From: Dermabacter hominis NBRC 106157
Lineage (GTDB): Bacteria; Actinomycetota; Actinomycetes; Actinomycetales; Dermabacteraceae
Reading direction: 5' to 3'
DNA length: 64,000 bases
Assembly: GCF_001570785.1 (NCBI RefSeq)
Contig: NZ_BCSI01000001.1
Location: 1-64,000 of the forward strand
Each line of letters opens with the position of its first letter. Position 1 is the first letter of the stretch. The position numbers and the translations under genes were made by a program. Under the pieces are notes generated by a model that had not been told where the DNA came from, did not search any database, and saw only the letters and a list, made by a program, of their open reading frames with translations. Positions 33,829 to 42,422 of the stretch are shown piece after piece.

Positions 33829-35415
33829 ATGATCGACCTGCTCGTGAGCTCCCCGCTGCTGACCCTCATCGTGACGATGGCACTCGGCACCCTGGTCGGC
33901 GCAATCCCTTTCGGCCCCCTTAAATTTGGGCCGGCTGGCGCACTGTTTGTCGGGCTCGCGATCGGTGCCCTCGACCCGCGTCTCGGTAGCGACCTCGACC
34001 TCGTGGAGTCGCTCGGCTTGGCTCTCTTCGTGTACACGATCGGTATCGCCTCAGGCGCATCGTTCTTCAGGCAGCTCAGGGCACAAGGGTCACTGCTCGT
34101 GGGTGGGGTGCTGCTCCTCGGGGTTCAAGCGGCACTGTCGATTGCGGCGGGTTACCTTTTCGGTTTTGGCGGCCCGATGGCAGCCGGTATGTTCGCCGGC
34201 TCAGGAGCGGCGACGCCGGCGCTCAGTAGCGCGAGTGCGATCGTGCCCGGGGAGACTGCCCCTGCGGTGGGCTTTGCGATCGCGTATCCGCTAGCCGTCG
34301 TTCTCGGCATGCTCATCATTCCGCCGATCACGCGCTCGAAAATGAGCGGGAAAAACGATCCGTCGTCAGTGTCCGCAACGGACCTTCTCGACATCACCGT
34401 CGAGGTCGAGCGCACGATGAAGATCAGCAAGATCCCCGGAATTGCCTCATTGCCGGGCAAGGCCGGCGGCGACCTCCGGATTTCTTACCTGCAACGCGGC
34501 GACGAGATTCGCGTTGCTCACCCTTCGGAATCTCTGCACGCGGGGGACAGGGTCCTCATGGTCGGCGTGCCCGCCGCGGTCCACGAGGCCGCAAAGCTCC
34601 TCGGGCGCGAAAGCGATACCCACCTCGCGAACGACCGTACGAAGGTCAACTTCCGCCGGTTCATCGTCTCGAACCCGCAGCTCGCTGGCCGCACGGTTGC
34701 CGATCTTCACGTGCCCACGCGTTTCGACTCGATCATCACGCGCGTGCGCCGCGGTGATACGGATATGCTCGCCCACGCCGAAATGACCCTTCAGCTGGGC
34801 GACCGCGTGCGCGTTGTCATGCCCCACGATCGGCGCAAAGAACTCACGGAGTTTTTCGGTGACTCCGAAACTCGCATCACCGAGGTTGATTTCTTGAGCC
34901 TCGGGCTCGGAGTCGCCCTCGGCATCATCGTGGGCTTCGTGTCGCTCTCCATCGGCGGGGCAAAGCTTGCGCTTGGGAGTGCGGCGGGCCCGCTCGTCGT
35001 AGGGCTCGTTCTCGGATATATGGGGCGCACAGGCCCGATCGTGTGGACTCTGCCCACGAGTGCAAACCTCACCATTAGGCAATTTGGTCTCTTTATGTTC
35101 CTGGCATCCGTCGGACTCAAAAGCGGCCATGCCTTCGCCGGGACTGCGTTCTCCGTGACGGGTGTCCTCGTGGGGATCGCGACCTTGCTGACCCTCGGCA
35201 TCGCACTGCTCGCCCTGTGGGGAGTGGGGGCCGCACTCGGCCTCAGCGCGGCACGAACCGCGGGTGCCGTCGCCGGTTACGTGGGCCAACCGGTGTTGCT
35301 CAATCACGTGAAATCGTTCGTGAACGACGAGCGAACCGACCCTGGCTATTCGGCAATGTTCGCCGCCGGGATGATCGCCAAAATTCTGTTCGCTCAAGTG
35401 ATCGTGCTCCTCTAA
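33829..35415 (+). CDS. Aspartate:alanine exchanger (AAE) family permease with TrkA-C domains
   Basis: 528 residues from the ATG at 33829; the frame is open upstream but the extension lies in the junction. Two blocks of about five membrane helices (1-185 and 370-528) flank a cytoplasmic region with two RCK/TrkA-C domains (about 190-355; GDEIRVAHPSESLHAGDRVLMVG). The repeats FGPLKFGPAGALFVGL and LGSAAGPLVVGLVLG are family marks. Members exchange amino or carboxylic acids; the substrate here is unknown. First native gene after the copper island. Confidence 0.87.
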   Translation: MIDLLVSSPLLTLIVTMALGTLVGAIPFGPLKFGPAGALFVGLAIGALDPRLGSDLDLVESLGLALFVYTIGIASGASFFRQLRAQGSLLVGGVLLLGVQAALSIAAGYLFGFGGPMAAGMFAGSGAATPALSSASAIVPGETAPAVGFAIAYPLAVVLGMLIIPPITRSKMSGKNDPSSVSATDLLDITVEVERTMKISKIPGIASLPGKAGGDLRISYLQRGDEIRVAHPSESLHAGDRVLMVGVPAAVHEAAKLLGRESDTHLANDRTKVNFRRFIVSNPQLAGRTVADLHVPTRFDSIITRVRRGDTDMLAHAEMTLQLGDRVRVVMPHDRRKELTEFFGDSETRITEVDFLSLGLGVALGIIVGFVSLSIGGAKLALGSAAGPLVVGLVLGYMGRTGPIVWTLPTSANLTIRQFGLFMFLASVGLKSGHAFAGTAFSVTGVLVGIATLLTLGIALLALWGVGAALGLSAARTAGAVAGYVGQPVLLNHVKSFVNDERTDPGYSAMFAAGMIAKILFAQVIVLL

Positions 35416-35471
35416 GGCATTTTTGCGCCTTCGCACACCGCCCCTCCAGCCCCGGCGCGTAGGTTCATCCC

Positions 35472-36152
35472 ATGATTCCATTTCTCGAGATCATGAACTC
35501 GCACAAAAAGATCATGGTGAAGCCCGAGGACGCGCTCGCAGGTCGCGACGACTATCCCTATCCGCTCTCGCGCGATCACCTCGTACTTGGCACCGACATG
35601 CTTGGTGAGGGAGCGCCGGAAGGATCTGGCGAATTGTTCCTCGCCGGCGGCTGCTTCTGGGGTATCGAACGCATCATGTGGCAGATCCCGGGCGTATGGA
35701 CGACCGCGGCCGTGTATGCCGGTGGATACACGCCCCACCCCACCTACGAAGAGGTGTGTTCGGCAAAGACCGGTCACGCCGAAGCCGTGAAGGTGATCTA
35801 CGAGGATGAGCATGCGCTCCTGCGTGTGCTCACCGAGTTCTGGCAACAACACGACCCGACGACCGAAAACCGCCAGGGCAACGACATCGGAACGCAATCC
35901 CGAAGCGCGATCTTCTGGACTGATCCGGCGCAAGAGCGCATCGTTCGCTCCTCCCTCGATGCGTACCAGGAAGCACTCACCGCCGCCGATCGCGGCACCA
36001 TCTCCACCGTGGTAGCGCCGCTGAGCGAGGCGGGTGCCGGCACCTACTACTACGCCGAGCCTGAGCACCAGCAGTACCTCGCGAAAAACCCAGCCGGCTA
36101 CTGCAATCACGGCTTTAACGGCGTCGCGTGTTCCCTCGAGGGCGCCGTTTAA
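35472..36152 (+). CDS. msrA: Peptide-methionine (S)-S-oxide reductase
   Basis: 226 residues. Reduces the S-epimer of methionine sulfoxide in proteins and free methionine. The catalytic cysteine is in LAGGCFWGIER, followed by the family motifs GYTPHPTYEEVCSAKTGHAEAV and NDIGTQSRSAIF. A C-terminal resolving cysteine is in GYCNHGFNGVAC. The N-terminal extension of about 50 residues is common in actinobacterial and E. coli MsrA. The ATG at 35493 is an alternative start. Convergent with larC. Confidence 0.95.
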   Translation: MIPFLEIMNSHKKIMVKPEDALAGRDDYPYPLSRDHLVLGTDMLGEGAPEGSGELFLAGGCFWGIERIMWQIPGVWTTAAVYAGGYTPHPTYEEVCSAKTGHAEAVKVIYEDEHALLRVLTEFWQQHDPTTENRQGNDIGTQSRSAIFWTDPAQERIVRSSLDAYQEALTAADRGTISTVVAPLSEAGAGTYYYAEPEHQQYLAKNPAGYCNHGFNGVACSLEGAV

Positions 36153-36607
36153 GAGTCGATGGCCTCCCGGGCGCGCCGCAACGCTTCACGCTCGGTGACG
36201 CCAAGTTGGCGGGCGAGGGCCTGCACATCACGAAATTCAGGTCCGACGGTGGCCACGGAACCGTCGGACCGCACCGACACTTTGACGGCCACTTCCACGC
36301 CCTCAATTTCGACTTTCTCAAATCTGCGCGTAAGAATGCGCCGCTCGAGCGGGGCGTATCGCACGCCGAGTGAGCCGGTGAGGTCGAGGAGGAGGTCGGC
36401 GAGGCGAATCTCCTCTCCCTCGCGGGAAAGCGCGTGAACGGTTACGGCGGGGCGGCCGTGCTTCATGATGATGGGCGTGAGCCAGCAGTCGAGCGCGCCG
36501 GCCTCGAGCATCGAGTCGATGATGCCGGGCCACAGGCGAGGATCGGCGTCGTCGACGTTGGCGTCGAGCTGGATGACTCGCGCGGGCGTCTCGTGGGCGT
36601 CACGCAT
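36149..36607 (-). CDS. larC: LarC C-terminal part (LarC2), separate frame
   Basis: 152 residues. This is the C-terminal half of LarC, the CTP-dependent enzyme that inserts nickel into the pyridinium pincer cofactor. It begins RDAHETPARVIQLDANVDD and includes the basic ERRILTRRFEKVEIEGV region. Its ATG (36607) overlaps the end of the first part by eight bases in a different frame. In Lactiplantibacillus plantarum larC is likewise two frames joined by programmed frameshifting. Here a +1 shift near the TGA at 36600-36602 would fuse the two. Confidence 0.85.
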   Translation of the reverse strand: MRDAHETPARVIQLDANVDDADPRLWPGIIDSMLEAGALDCWLTPIIMKHGRPAVTVHALSREGEEIRLADLLLDLTGSLGVRYAPLERRILTRRFEKVEIEGVEVAVKVSVRSDGSVATVGPEFRDVQALARQLGVTEREALRRAREAIDS

Positions 36608-37547
36608 GTGGATAGCTTTCCCCGATGAACACGCGCACGACGTTGGGGCGTCCCGGCGTGTCTTTTGTTCCGGCGCCGATGCCGACGGCGCGCGTCACCA
36701 TGCCCGGCATGGGGCCGTAGCTCGTCGCGAGGCCGCGGATGAGGGCAACGCCCGTGGGGGTTGCGAGTTCGCCGATGCCTGGGGCGACGCCCGACGGGGG
36801 CGCGGCCGCCACGTGCGGGCCGCCCGCGGCGTGCTCGGGCAGCGGGTGTTCGTGATCGTGCTGGTGACCGTGCTCGTGATCGTGTACATGAGCGTGCGAG
36901 TGGGCATGGTCGTGGTCGTGGGAGTGACCGTGCGGGCGGGGAGGCAAAAGGTCGCCGGCGACCGTCGGCCAGCCCTCGGTGAGGTAAGCCGTTGCGGGAA
37001 CCGGCACCGGAATATCACCGTGAGCGGCGCGGATGCGGCCCGAGCCGACGGCGATAGTGCTGCCCGTTGCCTCACCGATCCCGAGTTGGCGCCACGCCTC
37101 GCATGCGCCGATGACGTCGGCGATCGAATCGAGTGCGCCGACCTCGTGGAAGTGGACATCCTCGGGATCGATGCCGTGCGCGCGGCCCTCCGCCTTGGCG
37201 AGCATGCCAAAGACGCGCAGACCGAGGTCGATCGTGCGTTCGGGGACTGCCCCTCGCGCACTCTCGAGCATGTCGCGGATCGAGGTCCACGTGCGGTGCG
37301 GCGGGTTCTCGACGAGCAGTTCGACGTCAACCTTGAGGCTTCGCTGCCCGCAGCGGTCAACGGTGCGTTTCGTGAGCTTTACGGAGCCGGGGATGACGGT
37401 ATCGAGCACGGATTGGACGCGCTCGAGGTCCGCTCCCGCGTCGATGAGGGCTCCAAGCAGCATGTCGCCCGCGATCCCTGCGGTTGCGTCGATCCATGCG
37501 ATCGAGCCGGAGGGGGAATCAATGTGGAGGTCGTCGCTATGTCCCAT
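36600..37547 (-). CDS. larC: LarC N-terminal part (LarC1), nickel insertion
   Basis: 315 residues from the ATG at 37547. Family marks: IAWIDATAGIAGDMLLGALIDAGA, EDVHFHEVGALDSIADVIGAC, the start of the metal-binding region PVPATAYLTEGWP, and ATPTGVALIRGLA. Between about 205 and 235 is a long His/Asp-rich insert with over ten histidines that probably stores nickel. It ends with VRVFIGESYPHA and a stop that overlaps larC2. Divergent from larA with only 35 bases between starts. Confidence 0.9.
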   Translation of the reverse strand: MGHSDDLHIDSPSGSIAWIDATAGIAGDMLLGALIDAGADLERVQSVLDTVIPGSVKLTKRTVDRCGQRSLKVDVELLVENPPHRTWTSIRDMLESARGAVPERTIDLGLRVFGMLAKAEGRAHGIDPEDVHFHEVGALDSIADVIGACEAWRQLGIGEATGSTIAVGSGRIRAAHGDIPVPVPATAYLTEGWPTVAGDLLPPRPHGHSHDHDHAHSHAHVHDHEHGHQHDHEHPLPEHAAGGPHVAAAPPSGVAPGIGELATPTGVALIRGLATSYGPMPGMVTRAVGIGAGTKDTPGRPNVVRVFIGESYPHA

Positions 37548-37582
37548 GGCAACCGATTGTAATCCGCGCGATAATGGGCAAT

Positions 37583-38908
37583 ATGAGCGAACGAGTTGAT
37601 CACGTGAAGCCCATTCCCGCATCTTTGGTGAGCGCCGCCGCTCGCATCGGCGGCCCCGACGAGACGCTCACCGACGAGCAGATTTCGAGATTTGTCGCCG
37701 AGCAACTCGCGACAGCGGATCTCGACGGCAAGCGCGTGTGCGTGATCATTCCCGACGGCACCCGCTCCGTGCCGCTTCCTCGCGTGATGCCCGCCGTTCA
37801 CGACGCACTCAAAAACCGCGCTTCGCACATCACGGTGCTCATTGCGCTCGGCACGCACGCCGCGATGAGCGAAGAGAGCATCGAGCGGATGCTCGGCGCC
37901 GAGCCCGGAAAGCTCAAAGACGCGTACCCCGCGTTCGAGATCCGCAACCACGAATGGGACAACGACGAGGAGATCGCCGACCTCGGCGAGATCGGTGCCG
38001 ACACGATCGCCGAGCTCACGGGCGGGTTGCTCACGGATGTTCCCATGCGCGTGAACATCAATCGCCACGTCGTCGAAGCGGACGTCAACCTTATCGTCGG
38101 CCCCGTGTTCCCCCACGAAGTCGTGGGATTCTCAGGCGGCAATAAATACTTCTTCCCCGGCTGCTCCGTGCACGACGTCATCGACATCTCGCACTGGGTG
38201 GGGGCGCTCATCACGGCGAGCCGCATCATCGGTGCGCTTGGCATCACGCCCGTGCGCGAGCTCATCGACGCGGCAAGTGCACGCATCGAGACGACCAAAT
38301 ACTGCCTCGCGATGGTCGTGCGCTCCGCGAGCAGCGACCTCCACGCGATGAGCTTCGGCAGCCCCGAGAGCGCCTGGGCCGCGTGCGCGCAGATCTCGGC
38401 TCACACGCACATCCGCTACGTTGAGGCGCCCTACAAGCGGATCGTCGCGATCATGCCGGAGATGTACGAGGACATCTGGACGGGGGCAAAGGGCTTTTAC
38501 AAGCTCGAGCCGGTATGTGCCGACGGTGGCCAGGTCATCATCTATGCCCCGCACATCACCGAGGTTGCCGCCATGCATCCGGGCCTTCGCGACATCGGCT
38601 ACCACAACATCGAGTACTTCACGAAGCAATGGGATCGCTTCAAGAACCACCCGTGGGGCGAACTCGCCCACTCGACGCACGTCACGGGCCTTGGCACGTA
38701 CGACCCCGAGACCGGCGAAGAACACAACCGCGTGCGCCGCGCGTTTGCGACGCAGATCCCGCCCGAGGTGTGCGAGGAGTACAACGTTGAGTACGTGGAT
38801 CCCGCCTCTCTCGACCTCGAGGCACTCCGAGACGATCCCGACACTCTCGTGGTTGACCACGCGGGCGAGGTTCTGCATCGCCTCGCGAGCGAGCGGCAGC
38901 CGCTGTGA
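37583..38908 (+). CDS. larA: LarA-family nickel-dependent racemase/epimerase
   Basis: 441 residues (444 from the in-frame ATG at 37574). The key residues of lactate racemase align exactly by spacing: His178 in FPHEVVGFSGG, Lys188 in GGNKYFFPG (the lysine that binds the pincer cofactor, ten residues on) and His204, 16 further on. An upstream His lies in ALGTH. LarA interconverts D- and L-lactate, but many LarA homologues act on other 2-hydroxyacids. No ribosome-binding site is visible; GATAAT at 37570-37575 could produce a leaderless mRNA. Overlaps larE by four bases. Confidence 0.9.
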   Translation: MSERVDHVKPIPASLVSAAARIGGPDETLTDEQISRFVAEQLATADLDGKRVCVIIPDGTRSVPLPRVMPAVHDALKNRASHITVLIALGTHAAMSEESIERMLGAEPGKLKDAYPAFEIRNHEWDNDEEIADLGEIGADTIAELTGGLLTDVPMRVNINRHVVEADVNLIVGPVFPHEVVGFSGGNKYFFPGCSVHDVIDISHWVGALITASRIIGALGITPVRELIDAASARIETTKYCLAMVVRSASSDLHAMSFGSPESAWAACAQISAHTHIRYVEAPYKRIVAIMPEMYEDIWTGAKGFYKLEPVCADGGQVIIYAPHITEVAAMHPGLRDIGYHNIEYFTKQWDRFKNHPWGELAHSTHVTGLGTYDPETGEEHNRVRRAFATQIPPEVCEEYNVEYVDPASLDLEALRDDPDTLVVDHAGEVLHRLASERQPL

Positions 38909-39774
38909 GCGCACCGCTCACGACGGTTCCTGGGCTCACCGGAGGTCTTGCTGCTCGAGCCGAGGCCGCGATGCGCGAGCTCGCAGGCCACGAGCGCGTG
39001 GGAATTGCCTATTCGGGTGGGGTGGATTCGGCGACCCTCGCCGCCCTCGCGCTGCGGGCGCTCGGCGCCGATCGCGTTGTCGCCCTCCTCGGTGTGTCAC
39101 CCTCGCTTGCCCGGCGCGAACGAAGAACCGCCCACGAGGTTGCAAAGACGATCGGTGTGCGTGTTCAGGAAGTCGAGACCCACGAGGGCGAGCGTCCCGA
39201 ATACATCGCGAACGATGTGGACCGCTGTTTCTTCTGCAAGGACGAGCTTTTTACGCGCATCGAGGATGAGGTGCTCGATGAGCTTGGCCTCGATGCCGTC
39301 GCTTACGGCGAAAATGCCGACGATGCGAAGCGCCCCGACCGTCCCGGCGCGGGCGCCGCGACGAACCACGCGGTGCTCCGCCCCCTCGCGAGCGCTGGCC
39401 TCACAAAGAATGACGTGCGCGAGGTCGCGCGTGCCCTCGGCGTTCCCGTAGCGAACAAACCCGCCGCGCCATGCCTCGCCTCGCGTATTCCCCACGGCGA
39501 GGACGTCACGCCCGAAAAGCTCCGCCAGGTCGAAGATCTCGAGGATGCCGTGTTTGAGCTGGGCTTTAGTGACTGCCGCGTGCGCCATCACGGCCGCATC
39601 GCGCGCATCGAAGTACCTCAGGGCGAACTTCCGCGCGCCGTCGAACCCGAGACCCGCGCGGCCCTCGTGAGCGCGGGCACGAAGGCGGGGTTCCGCAACG
39701 TCACTCTCGACCTTGCCGGCCTGCAATCGGGTGCGTTTACGCTCAGCATCATGAACGCGAAGGGAACATTGTGA
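38905..39774 (+). CDS. larE: ATP-dependent sacrificial sulfur transferase
   Basis: 289 residues, GTG start overlapping the larA stop. LarE adenylylates the pincer precursor and donates its own cysteine sulfur. The PP-loop is YSGGVDSATLA. CFFCKDELF and the donor-cysteine candidate in APCLASRIPHG are both visible. Two turnovers, or two LarE molecules, supply the two sulfurs of the cofactor. Middle gene of larA-larE-larB; its end overlaps larB by GTGA. Confidence 0.93.
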   Translation: MSAPLTTVPGLTGGLAARAEAAMRELAGHERVGIAYSGGVDSATLAALALRALGADRVVALLGVSPSLARRERRTAHEVAKTIGVRVQEVETHEGERPEYIANDVDRCFFCKDELFTRIEDEVLDELGLDAVAYGENADDAKRPDRPGAGAATNHAVLRPLASAGLTKNDVREVARALGVPVANKPAAPCLASRIPHGEDVTPEKLRQVEDLEDAVFELGFSDCRVRHHGRIARIEVPQGELPRAVEPETRAALVSAGTKAGFRNVTLDLAGLQSGAFTLSIMNAKGTL

Positions 39775-40538
39775 ACGCCGGGCGCACTGTGGGCACGGGT
39801 CACGGCGCGGGCGCCTGTTCCGGGAACGGTTCCGACGCTTCCCTCGCCGACATCGCAAACCTTGACTTCGACCGTGCCGCAAGGCGCGGAGCCCCCGAGG
39901 CGATTCTGTGCGACGCGAAGAGCACGGAACAAGTCGTGAGGATTGCCCGCGCGATCCGGCAGCGTTCACGCGACACCGGTTCGGCGCCCGCGCTTGCCAC
40001 CCTGTTCACCCGCCTCGACACCGACAAAGCCGCTGCACTTGGCGAAGAATTGCCAGGTTTCTTCTTTGACGAAGAAGCGTCGATAGGGGCGTGGCCGGCG
40101 TCGGAACCGACCCCCACCGGCGGGCTTGTGACCATCGCATGTGCCGGCACGAGTGACCTTCCCGTCGCGCGCGAGGCGGAGCTCACCGCGCGCTACCTGG
40201 GCCGGCCCACGCGGCTTATTCCCGATATTGGGATCGCGGGCCTACACCGGCTGCTTGAACGCTTGCCTGAGCTGCGTGAATCGGCGTGCATCATCGCCGT
40301 TGCAGGCATGGACGGAGCACTTCCCACCGTGATCGCCGGCCAGGTCGCGTGCCCCGTCGTCGCGCTCCCCACGTCCGTGGGCTACGGCGTTGCCGCCGGA
40401 GGCATCAGTGCAGCCCTCACGATGCTCTCGGCGTGTGCGCCCGGCATCGGGGTCGTCAACATCGACAACGGATACGGCGCGGGGCACCTCGCCGCGCAAA
40501 TTGCACGGTGGGCGCCCCGCGATACCGAGTCGGGCTAG
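39771..40538 (+). CDS. larB: Pyridinium-3,5-biscarboxylic acid mononucleotide synthase
   Basis: 255 residues, GTG start. LarB carboxylates and hydrolyses nicotinic acid adenine dinucleotide, the first step of pincer cofactor synthesis. The N-terminus has DFDRAARRGAPEAILCDAKS. The C-terminal half is a PurE-like carboxylase domain with CAGTSDLPVAREAELTARYLG, IAVAGMDGALPTVIAG and ALPTSVGYG, which separate LarB from true PurE. Last gene of the lar operon, eight bases from the convergent dctM. Confidence 0.93.
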   Translation: MNAGRTVGTGHGAGACSGNGSDASLADIANLDFDRAARRGAPEAILCDAKSTEQVVRIARAIRQRSRDTGSAPALATLFTRLDTDKAAALGEELPGFFFDEEASIGAWPASEPTPTGGLVTIACAGTSDLPVAREAELTARYLGRPTRLIPDIGIAGLHRLLERLPELRESACIIAVAGMDGALPTVIAGQVACPVVALPTSVGYGVAAGGISAALTMLSACAPGIGVVNIDNGYGAGHLAAQIARWAPRDTESG

Positions 40539-40546
40539 CTAGCAGC

Positions 40547-41848
40547 CTATAGAAGCCCCATCGCGCCCGGCAGCCACAGGGACAGCGTGGGCACGAAGGT
40601 GACGACGAGCAGCATGAGGAACAGTGCCGCGAGGTACGGCAGGAGCCTCGGGATGACCTTCTCGATCGTCGTGCCCGCAAGGCTCGTGCCGATGAAGAGC
40701 ACCGAGCCGACGGGCGGCGTCATCGTGCCGATGCACATGTTGAACACGAGCACCACGCCGAAGTGGACCGGATCCATGCCGATGCCCTCCGCGATGGGCA
40801 GGAAGATCGGCGTGAAAATAAGGATCGCGGGCGTGATGTCCATGAACGTGCCAACGACGATGAGGACGATGTTGATCAGCAGGAGGATCACGATCGGGTT
40901 ATCGGAAACGCCGAGCAGAAGCTCGCTGATCGCTTGCGGCATGCCCGTGTAGGCCATGACCCAACTCATTGCGGAGCTCGCGGCGATTAGCAGGAGGATC
41001 ACGCCGGTCGTGCCGATCGTGCGGGCCATGATCGCCTTGATGTCGCTCCACGTGAGGCTGCGGTACAGGAGCGAGAGGACGAGGCAGTACGCGACGGCGA
41101 TGCCCGCCCCTTCGGTCGCGGTGAAGATACCAGCGACGATGCCACCGACGACGATGACGATGAGCAGCAGCGCCGGAATTGCTTCGAGGATGGTCTTACC
41201 GGCCTGGGCGGCGCTCACGTGTCCCGAGGTCGGGTACTTCTTGCGGACCGCATACACGAGCGCAACCGCGATCACGGTCAGGCCCATGAGGATGCCCGGC
41301 ACCGCGCCGGCCATGAACAGCGCCGCGATGGAGGTGCCGCCCGCGATCATCGAGTACACGATGAAGGCCGTGGTCGGGGGAATGAGAAGGCCCGAGGGGG
41401 CCGACGCGATGTTCGCTGCTGCGGTGAACGCGGGGTCGTAGCCGCGCTCGCGCTGCTGCTTGCTCATGGTGCCGCCGATTGCGGCTGCCGCGGCGACCGC
41501 CGAACCGGAAAGGGCGCCGAACAGCATGTTGCCCACGATGTTCGTGTGCACGAGCGAGCCGGGAACACGGCCCGTGACGAGTTCTGCGAGCGCGATGAGG
41601 CGCTTGGCGATACCGCCGTTGTTCATGATGTTGCCCGCAAGAATGAACAGTGGGATTGCGAGCAGCGTGAACGACTCGAGGCCCGTGTTCATCTTCTGCA
41701 TGACGACGAAGATGGCCTGGTCGGGCGGCAGAATCATGAGGATGCTCGCGAACGCGGCAACGGATATGCCAATGGCGATGGGCACGCCAACCGCGAGCAG
41801 GAGGAAGAAGGTGCCAAACAGGAGCAGGGTTACCGTCATGGTGCTCAT
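40547..41848 (-). CDS. TRAP transporter large permease (DctM)
   Basis: 433 residues, 11-12 membrane segments. This is the ion-driven transport subunit of a tripartite ATP-independent periplasmic-type transporter. Family marks: VGVPIAIGISVAA, FTLLAIPLFILAGNIMN, GALSGSAVAAAAAIGG, and GLLIPPTTAFIVYS. It overlaps the DctQ gene by ATGA. With the uronate genes next door it probably carries a hexuronate or an oligosaccharide containing one. Confidence 0.93.
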   Translation of the reverse strand: MSTMTVTLLLFGTFFLLLAVGVPIAIGISVAAFASILMILPPDQAIFVVMQKMNTGLESFTLLAIPLFILAGNIMNNGGIAKRLIALAELVTGRVPGSLVHTNIVGNMLFGALSGSAVAAAAAIGGTMSKQQRERGYDPAFTAAANIASAPSGLLIPPTTAFIVYSMIAGGTSIAALFMAGAVPGILMGLTVIAVALVYAVRKKYPTSGHVSAAQAGKTILEAIPALLLIVIVVGGIVAGIFTATEGAGIAVAYCLVLSLLYRSLTWSDIKAIMARTIGTTGVILLLIAASSAMSWVMAYTGMPQAISELLLGVSDNPIVILLLINIVLIVVGTFMDITPAILIFTPIFLPIAEGIGMDPVHFGVVLVFNMCIGTMTPPVGSVLFIGTSLAGTTIEKVIPRLLPYLAALFLMLLVVTFVPTLSLWLPGAMGLL

Positions 41849-42417
41849 GCGCGGGCCTCCTTAGTCTCGGTGGGGATATCTGCGGCGGCTTCGGCCACGA
41901 GCGTCTCGTCGTCGGCGCCAAGGTCGGTGTCGGGCAGGGTTTCACCCGTGACGTCCTCCCAGAGGTTGATGATCTGGGCAAGCACCATGAAGACGCCGCC
42001 GACGGGGGCCGCGCCATAGGAGAGGCCGCGGGGGATCTGGAGGATCGCGGATGGCGCATCGAGGGAGATGAGCGTGAGCTGCGTACCGCCCCACACGATC
42101 ACGATCGCCGCAAAGGCCAGCGCGAGTGCGTCGACGAGGATCATGACGATGCGCTTTCCAGCCTCGGGAAGGCGGTCGCGGAAGAACACGAGAGCCATGT
42201 GCTTGCGGTTGACGAACGCGTATGCGCCGCACAGGAAGCACGCCCACATGAGCGAAACGGTGACGAGTTCCTCGGTCCAATCGGCAGGATCCGAGAGAAC
42301 GTAGCGCGTGAACACCTGGATGATCACGAGGAGTGCCATGGCGGCGAGTAGAACGCCGGCGATCACGAACAGGGCGAGAGTGATGCCCTTCTTGAGCTTG
42401 AGCATGGTGTCGTACAT
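41845..42417 (-). CDS. TRAP transporter small permease (DctQ)
   Basis: 190 residues, four membrane segments and a hydrophilic C-terminal tail of about 35 residues. Family marks: TRYVLSDPADWTEELVTVSLMWACFLCGAYAF and NRKHMALVF. It pairs with DctM in the membrane. Five bases separate it from dctP upstream. Confidence 0.9.
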   Translation of the reverse strand: MYDTMLKLKKGITLALFVIAGVLLAAMALLVIIQVFTRYVLSDPADWTEELVTVSLMWACFLCGAYAFVNRKHMALVFFRDRLPEAGKRIVMILVDALALAFAAIVIVWGGTQLTLISLDAPSAILQIPRGLSYGAAPVGGVFMVLAQIINLWEDVTGETLPDTDLGADDETLVAEAAADIPTETKEARA

Positions 42418-42422
42418 GGCCT

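Noticed and set aside
39771-40538. PurE (AIR carboxylase) for the gene after larE
   Set aside because: The PurE-like domain is there, but the N-terminal region and the operon identify LarB.
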